A stretch of 36,777 nucleotides of DNA from Bacteroidales bacterium UBA3764. Lineage in GTDB: Bacteria > Bacteroidota > Bacteroidia > Bacteroidales > UBA932. Below, in pieces: positions 31,970 to 36,777 of this stretch (position 1 is the first letter of the stretch; each line of letters opens with the position of its first letter). The stretch covers positions 1 through 36,777 of the forward strand of contig DFFY01000057.1 in the NCBI GenBank assembly GCA_002371115.1, given 5' to 3'. The notes below the pieces were generated by a model. The model did no database searches, was not told the DNA's origin, and worked only from the letters and a program-made list of their open reading frames with translations. Both the position numbers and the translations under genes were made by a program.

Positions 31970-33616
31970 TTACTGAATCTTGAGGTCCTGCACATCCACC
32001 CAGCCACCGTCGTTTTTCCAGACGGGGCGGTTGCAATAGAAGCCGAACTTGGCCCCAATCCAAAGTTCCGGCCGGGCAATGAATTCCTGCTTCACCTGCT
32101 TGAAACGCTTGCCGTCCGGCGCGTAGGAAAAATGGCATACAGCATCCGGAACATTGCCTTCCACAGCGCGCGGTCTAACGGTAAGTCTTATCCATATTTC
32201 CGTGCGCTGGAAAGTGGGATAATGCACCGCTGGGACATTGCCGGAAGCATACGGGAAGTCCGGTTCCTGCAGGGTATATGGAAGGGTGGTCAGAACGCTC
32301 ACCTCCTCCGCCGTGCCTTCGGGAGCGTCCAGGCAGGAGAAGTACTCCAGGCGGGCGCCGTCCGGGGTGTCCACCAGACGCAGTCCGGCGTAGGCGTCGC
32401 CCTGCACCAGGAAACCGGCCTGCTCCCCGTCCAGGGCGGGATTGGGCATGAAGGTCATGCGGGCCGTGACCGTGAACGCTTCTGCGGGGAATTTTTGCAA
32501 TAACAGGTTGGGACAATTCCACAGGTTGGCCTGCGGGTCTTTCTGGATTACCGAATACAGGCGGATGCCGCCGTCCGGCAGGGCGCAGTGCCAATACGGG
32601 GACGGAATGGTGGGATACTGCCACTCCAGGCCAATGCCGTAAGGAGAGGAGATACACTCGCTTCGCTCGGTATGACAAAAGGGAATCTCCCAGGCCTTTA
32701 CCGGCTGGCCCACGCCGTCACCGTCCGGGTCCTCGCCAATCAGCGGCCAGCCATCGGCCTGCCACACCATGGGCTGCAGGTGCAGGATGCGGCCATAGGC
32801 CCCTTTGTCCTGGAAGTGCAGGAACCAGTCGGAGCCGTCCGGGGCCGATACCCACGCACCCTGGTGCGGACCGTTGATGCAGCCGGGCTTCCAGGCCATT
32901 ACGATGCGCTCCTCCCACGGCCCCCAGGGGCTCGCGGAACGCAGCACCGTCTGCCAGCCGGTTGCTACGCCGCCGGCCGGAGCAAAAATGTAGTACCACT
33001 CCCCTCGCTTGTAAAATTTGGTTCCCTCGATGGTGGGCTGGGTCAGGTGGCCGTCATACACAACGCGGGAAGGACCCTCCAGGCAGGTTCCGTCCGCAGA
33101 AAGCGGGGCCACGAACACCACGCTCTTGTGCGTGGCGCGGGAACCGGCGCAGCCATGGGACAGATATGCCCTACCATCCTGGTCCCAGAACGGACAGGGG
33201 TCGATAAATCCTTTCTCCCGCACCACCCAAACGGGCTCCGACCACTGCCCGCGCGGGTTTTGCGTCTTCACCATGAAGATGCCCCGGTCCGGGTCGCCCA
33301 CATAAATGTAGAACCAGCCGTCATGGAAACGGATGGCGGGTGCCCACACGCCGTTGCCATGCTCCACGCCATCGCGGAAAGCCGGGTCGTAGGAGAGCAG
33401 CGCCGCGCCCGTCAACTCCCAATGCACCAAGTCTTCCGACTCCAGGATGGGCAGTCCCGGAAAACAGTTGAAGGACGATGCCGTCATGTAATAGCGGTCC
33501 CCTACCCGGCACACGTCCGGGTCGGAATAATCCAGGTGCAGAACGGGATTGGTGTAACGCTGGGCGTTGGCGGTAAAAGCGGCCACAAGGGCCACAAGGA
33601 CAAGGATGCGTTTCAT
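31970..33616 (-). CDS. GH43 glycosidase (beta-xylosidase/alpha-L-arabinofuranosidase type)
   Basis: 548 aa with a signal peptide (MKRILVLVALVAAFTANAQ). Five-bladed propeller ~20-310: catalytic base Asp32 in YSDPDV, pKa-tuning Asp139 in GFIDPCPF, general acid Glu197 in TIEGTKF. A C-terminal beta-sandwich (~340-548) is typical of the GH43 subgroups with an accessory domain. It would cleave arabinofuranose or xylose from oligosaccharides in the periplasm. Oddity: residues ~314-324 (CHTERSECISS), in the linker between the domains, are encoded by the interspersed repeat at 32649-32677. The start overlaps the recX stop (33613-33616, ATGA), so this sugar enzyme is translationally coupled to a DNA-repair regulator. 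It converges with the LacI gene with a 2-base gap. Confidence 0.92.
   Translation of the reverse strand: MKRILVLVALVAAFTANAQRYTNPVLHLDYSDPDVCRVGDRYYMTASSFNCFPGLPILESEDLVHWELTGAALLSYDPAFRDGVEHGNGVWAPAIRFHDGWFYIYVGDPDRGIFMVKTQNPRGQWSEPVWVVREKGFIDPCPFWDQDGRAYLSHGCAGSRATHKSVVFVAPLSADGTCLEGPSRVVYDGHLTQPTIEGTKFYKRGEWYYIFAPAGGVATGWQTVLRSASPWGPWEERIVMAWKPGCINGPHQGAWVSAPDGSDWFLHFQDKGAYGRILHLQPMVWQADGWPLIGEDPDGDGVGQPVKAWEIPFCHTERSECISSPYGIGLEWQYPTIPSPYWHCALPDGGIRLYSVIQKDPQANLWNCPNLLLQKFPAEAFTVTARMTFMPNPALDGEQAGFLVQGDAYAGLRLVDTPDGARLEYFSCLDAPEGTAEEVSVLTTLPYTLQEPDFPYASGNVPAVHYPTFQRTEIWIRLTVRPRAVEGNVPDAVCHFSYAPDGKRFKQVKQEFIARPELWIGAKFGFYCNRPVWKNDGGWVDVQDLKIQ
32649..32677. repeat. Interspersed short repeat inside the GH43 gene
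   Basis: On the minus strand it begins TGTCATACCGAGCGAAGCGA and ends near GTGTATCTC. It shares GCTTCGCTCG[AG][AT]ATGACA with the copy at 711-750. It is translated in frame as CHTERSECIS, a peptide I have often met in dispersed-repeat translations in Bacteroidota. Confidence 0.55.
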
Positions 33617-34068
33617 AGGAGATCTTTTAAAGCAGCCTCCACGGCGTCATATTCGTAGCCGCGGGAGAGTCCGAATTTCAGGAGTTTCAGTTTGCGCTGC
33701 GGGTCCCCTTCCAGGGAGCGGGCCTTGGCAGCGAGCACCCGCCCGAGCTTATCCGAGGCGGCGGCAGGTTCCACTTCCGCCAGCCCGGCGGCAATATCGG
33801 CCTCGGAAACGCCCTTTGCACGCAGCTGGAAGCGGATTTTCACCGGGCCCCAGCCCTGCAGGGCGGCTTTTTCCCGCGCGAAGGCGGAGGCGAAGCGGGC
33901 GTCGTCCACATAGCGTTCCTCCACCAGCGCAGCCACCACCCGGGCGGCGGCCTCCGCATCACCCTCCAGCGCCTTGAGCGCCTTGCGGTACATGTCGGAG
34001 CGGCAATACTCCGCCTTGGAGCACTGCTTCTGCAAACGGGAGAGGACGGCGGCGGTTTCCATCGGCAT
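33613..34068 (-). CDS. recX: RecX regulatory protein
   Basis: 151 aa (start at 34068; Met3 at 34062 also possible). Three-helix repeats typical of RecX: CSKAEYCRSDMYRKAL (N-terminal), VAALVEERYVDDARFASAFA and REKAALQGWGPVKIRFQLRA with KGVSEADI, then KLLKFGLSRGYEYDAVEAAL. RecX binds RecA filaments and damps recombination. The start overlaps the stop of the patatin gene by one base and the stop overlaps the GH43 start by ATGA. There is no RecA nearby. Confidence 0.92.
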   Translation of the reverse strand: MPMETAAVLSRLQKQCSKAEYCRSDMYRKALKALEGDAEAAARVVAALVEERYVDDARFASAFAREKAALQGWGPVKIRFQLRAKGVSEADIAAGLAEVEPAAASDKLGRVLAAKARSLEGDPQRKLKLLKFGLSRGYEYDAVEAALKDLL

Positions 34069-36488
34069 TAAAAATTATAGCCCAGGGACAGGTAGAAGCC
34101 CACGGAGTTGGTGAGGTTGGACCAATGGAGCGTGGCCTTGAGCGGGCCCACGATGGAGTTGTACGCATAGCCCATGCCCACGCCGCCCAGCCAGGTGCCT
34201 TCCGCTATGCGCTTGTCGAAGGCCTCGAAGCTATAGCCACCATTGCCCATGAGGGAGACGTAGTGGTTCTTCCATAGGCGGAAACGGGCATCCAAACGCA
34301 AGAGTGCCAACTGGTTATGCACAACATATGCATGATTGATGCCCACAAAGGGTATTTGCTGCTCCAGGTATCGGCCCGGGAAATCCCCGCCTATCATATT
34401 GGCGTACAGCACCGGTGACTGAGGGCCGAAGATGACACGGAAATTGTATTGCGGCATAAGCGTGAAACGGCCAAAGCTCACCGGGAATTTTCCGTCGATG
34501 GCGGCTATGATGTGCACCGGGACCTTCCCGCCTCCCCACTGGCGAACATCGGAAATGACGTCGGCATGGATACCTGTCGATATACCCTTGGTGGGGAAAT
34601 AGCCGTCGTCCATGGTTTCCATGCGCCCGTCCAGCACCAGCCCGGCATAGTCCAGGACGGAGCCGCCGGTAAGTTCATATACCGCCGATGGATTGCCGTC
34701 GGAGAGCACATTGAAGATTTTGGTAAAATTGTTCTTCAGGCCCAGTTTCACGTCAAAGGCCGACCAGTGCATGTTGGAGAAGTAAACTTCCTGGTTGCTG
34801 TTGAACAGCTGGATATTGAAGATGTTCGTTCCCGCCAGGAAGGTACTCCGGCTCAGGTAGCGGGCATCGGCCCTGAAATTGAACGTGGAGAAATTGGGTG
34901 CATTGTAGGCATACAGCACATCCACATACGGATTGATGCTGATACGGGCGGTCATGTCCAGGGAGGAGCCGTTCATGGCATGGGTGTTCAGGCCCACGTT
35001 CAGCAGCAAGGATACAATATCCTGCGTGTCCATGCGTGCGCCCAGGCCAATCTGGTGCATGGGGCCGCGCTTGCACAACACGCGCAGGCGGTAAGGCTCC
35101 TGCTTTCCGCGCAGCTCGTAGGTCACATAGTCGTATGCACCCTTGCCGAAGATGGCGGCGATATCGTCCTCTATCTGGCTTTTGGATGCCTCCGTGCCGG
35201 CTTTCACCTTCATTTTGGAACGGATGTATTCCGCTTCCCGTTCATCGACACCGACAATGTCGATGTCCCCGATAAGCACGGGGCGGCTGGCCAGATCCGT
35301 GGCCGGTCGGGCGTTCAGTTTGCGCTTGGCCGTGCCCAGACGATGACGGATGGCCTCGAATTGCGGTTTCAGGGCTTCCGCCGCCCTGTATCCCCGGTTG
35401 TACATGGTATCCACGGCCGTCCTGTTGAAACTGAGCATGTTGTATCCCGCCAGGTCCGGATGGATGCGGATGTCGGCATTCTTGATGTTCTGGTTGAAGG
35501 CATCATCGTCAAAGAGGTTCATGGTGGACATGATGATGTCGGCCAGGTTCTGGATGTCCTCCGCGCCGGCGTTGTCACCGGAAAGGTCCACGCCAATGAT
35601 GATGTCCGCACCCATCTGCCGCGCAATGTTCACGGGAAAATTGTTGCGCATGCCGCCGTCCACCAGCACCATACCGCCTGTACGCACGGGGGCGAAAAGG
35701 CCCGGGATGGACATGGTGGAACGTATGGCCAGGTTGATGGAACCCTCGTGCCAGATTTTGGCGCGCCCGGAAGCGATGTCCGTAGCCACGCAGGCAAAGG
35801 GGATGGGGAACTTGAAAAAGTCCGTGGAATCGCTGTAACCAACTGTGCGGGAAGTGATTAGCTGGTTTACATTCTGGCCGAAGACAAAGCCCGAAGGCAG
35901 GCTGCCCAGGAGGCTGTTCCGGGCGAGCGAGCTCATGTCGTCCCCCTCTTTTCCGGCGCCGAGACGGAGCTGGCGGTTGCTGCCGGCGGCGAAGGGCATA
36001 TCGCCCTGAATGAAGTTTTTGTAGTCGTCGGCCCTATAATAAAAGGGGAACGACAACATGTATTTCTCCTTGTAGCGAATGCGGGAATACGGGACGTATT
36101 TGCGGTCCACTTTGTCGCTCAGCGCAACGCTCCAGTCCATGTTCATGAACAGGGAATCCAGGTAGTCCGCGTCATAGCCCAGGGCGTACATGGCCCCCAC
36201 CATGCCGCCGATACTGGTTCCCACCACCATGTCCACCGGAAAATCGTACTGTTCCAGATACTTGAGCACGCCCACCGCGGCAGCTCCCTTGGCTCCGCCG
36301 CCGGACAAGACCAGCGCAACCGTCGGGCGTTTCTTGCGGATTTTCGCCATCCGGTAGCGGATGGCACGGACCGCCTCGGCATCTTTCTCGTCCAGGCCGA
36401 AGGTGGAAGACAGCGGCTCCGTGGCAGTCTGAGCCAGGGCAGTCAGCGCGGCCAGGAGAGCGGTGAGTATGAGGATGCATTTTTTCAT
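34068..36488 (-). CDS. Patatin-like phospholipase with POTRA and outer-membrane beta-barrel
   Basis: 806 aa from the ATG at 36488. An open extension to 36674 lies inside rlmN in another frame and precedes a clear signal peptide (MKKCILILTALLAALTALAQ). Patatin domain ~55-330: oxyanion loop SGGGAKG (62-68), nucleophile Ser92 in GTSIG, catalytic Asp277 in DGG. Then a POTRA-like domain (IGDIDIVGVDEREAEYIRSK, ~410-490) and a C-terminal 16-strand barrel of the Omp85/surface-antigen type ending YLSLGYNF. This is the layout of type Vd/PlpD-like lipases, common in Bacteroidota. It probably hydrolyses phospholipids at the outer membrane. It overlaps the rlmN stop by ATGA (36485-36488). Confidence 0.92.
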   Translation of the reverse strand: MKKCILILTALLAALTALAQTATEPLSSTFGLDEKDAEAVRAIRYRMAKIRKKRPTVALVLSGGGAKGAAAVGVLKYLEQYDFPVDMVVGTSIGGMVGAMYALGYDADYLDSLFMNMDWSVALSDKVDRKYVPYSRIRYKEKYMLSFPFYYRADDYKNFIQGDMPFAAGSNRQLRLGAGKEGDDMSSLARNSLLGSLPSGFVFGQNVNQLITSRTVGYSDSTDFFKFPIPFACVATDIASGRAKIWHEGSINLAIRSTMSIPGLFAPVRTGGMVLVDGGMRNNFPVNIARQMGADIIIGVDLSGDNAGAEDIQNLADIIMSTMNLFDDDAFNQNIKNADIRIHPDLAGYNMLSFNRTAVDTMYNRGYRAAEALKPQFEAIRHRLGTAKRKLNARPATDLASRPVLIGDIDIVGVDEREAEYIRSKMKVKAGTEASKSQIEDDIAAIFGKGAYDYVTYELRGKQEPYRLRVLCKRGPMHQIGLGARMDTQDIVSLLLNVGLNTHAMNGSSLDMTARISINPYVDVLYAYNAPNFSTFNFRADARYLSRSTFLAGTNIFNIQLFNSNQEVYFSNMHWSAFDVKLGLKNNFTKIFNVLSDGNPSAVYELTGGSVLDYAGLVLDGRMETMDDGYFPTKGISTGIHADVISDVRQWGGGKVPVHIIAAIDGKFPVSFGRFTLMPQYNFRVIFGPQSPVLYANMIGGDFPGRYLEQQIPFVGINHAYVVHNQLALLRLDARFRLWKNHYVSLMGNGGYSFEAFDKRIAEGTWLGGVGMGYAYNSIVGPLKATLHWSNLTNSVGFYLSLGYNF

Positions 36489-36777
36489 GTCAGGTTGTGT
36501 TTTCCGGCCAAAAGGCCGCAGGCGGCAAAAATATCTTCCCCCCGGGAGACGCGGATGGTGGCGGTGACACCGCCTTTTTCCAGGCGGCTGCGGAACGCTT
36601 CCATCGCCTCCTGCGAGGCCGTGGTGTATGGAAAATCGGGGATGGAATGGAAACGGATCAGGTTCACCCGGCATTCCAGGCCGCGCAGGAGTTTCAGGAG
36701 GCCGTCCGCGTGGCGCGGGGTATCGTTCCAGCCTTTAAAGACCGTGTATTCAAAACTCACGCGGCGCTGGCCGGTGA
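36485..36777 (-). CDS. rlmN: 23S rRNA (adenine-2503-C2)-methyltransferase RlmN, C-terminal part
   Basis: The gene enters from the right edge; ~96 C-terminal codons are visible, in frame beyond the first internal Met. VSFEYTVFKGWNDTPRHADG, CRVNLIRFHSI, TATIRVSRGEDIFAACGLLA match the end of radical-SAM RlmN, including the second methyl-carrying Cys in the final AACG motif. It methylates A2503 of 23S rRNA (and tRNA in some species). The radical-SAM CxxxCxxC is outside the window. It is the first gene in view of the rlmN-patatin-recX-GH43 run. Confidence 0.93.
   Translation of the reverse strand, partial: TGQRRVSFEYTVFKGWNDTPRHADGLLKLLRGLECRVNLIRFHSIPDFPYTTASQEAMEAFRSRLEKGGVTATIRVSRGEDIFAACGLLAGKHNLT

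Noticed and set aside
1..36777. CRISPR array, tRNA or rRNA genes, prophage
   Set aside because: No regularly spaced repeats, no tRNA-like cloverleaf or rRNA stretch, and no phage structural genes were seen.

Overview
The window reads as chromosome of a fairly GC-rich member of the Bacteroidota, most likely order Bacteroidales. The grounds are a SusC/SusD pair, a one-piece hybrid two-component regulator, many lipoproteins with Bacteroidota-type lipoboxes, fimbrillin-like proteins, and promoter -7 boxes of the TAnnTTTG type. Nearly everything lies on the minus strand, so transcription runs from high to low coordinates; the only convincing plus-strand gene is a LacI-family regulator (30930-31967).

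Region A (1-24783) is a polysaccharide utilization locus (PUL). In order of transcription it holds a GDSL/SGNH esterase, SusC, SusD, a putative surface glycan-binding lipoprotein built from Ig-like domains and two copies of a ~210-residue module, an alginate-lyase-like lipoprotein, the hybrid two-component regulator, GH97, GH127, GH88, a GH106-like protein fused to an alpha/beta-hydrolase, an alginate-lyase-like domain fused to a GH28-like beta-helix, and a DUF4861 lipoprotein. From SusC to DUF4861 the genes overlap or are separated by at most about 70 bases. A separate promoter and LacI-type operator then precede an SDR dehydrogenase of the gluconate 5-dehydrogenase/KduD type, which runs off the left edge. 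The enzymes point to a uronic-acid-rich glycan with rhamnose and arabinofuranose (pectin such as rhamnogalacturonan, or a related glucuronate-containing glycan). No sulfatase is present, which argues against ulvan or glycosaminoglycans.

Region B (24921-26402) holds a PIN-domain toxin/antitoxin pair with a textbook Bacteroidota promoter, two tiny ORFs of unknown function (38 and 81 aa), and a noncoding stretch with two tandem hairpins whose stems differ by compensatory changes, followed by an intrinsic terminator.

Region C (26403-30240) is the most unusual part: a four-gene operon that alternates tiny proteins (50 and 45 aa) with large fimbrillin-like lipoproteins. The lipoproteins carry the same module as the PUL's surface protein, giving five copies in three proteins. 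Part of this region is clearly AT-richer than the PUL.

Region D (30394-36777) has a perfect inverted repeat, a deletion scar joining the 5' end of a GH28 gene to the 3' end of another pectin-enzyme-like gene, and the LacI-family regulator. The regulator's upstream region carries a 22-base operator almost identical to the one in front of the SDR gene at the other end of the window. Then, on the minus strand, come rlmN (partial), a patatin/outer-membrane-barrel protein, recX and a GH43 enzyme, each overlapping the next by 1-4 bases. Two copies of a short interspersed repeat are embedded in frame within the DUF4861 and GH43 genes.

Proposed working model (inference): the hybrid sensor controls the SusC-led operon in response to an oligosaccharide, while the LacI regulator senses a downstream monosaccharide intermediate and controls hexuronate catabolism, linking depolymerisation to sugar-acid use.
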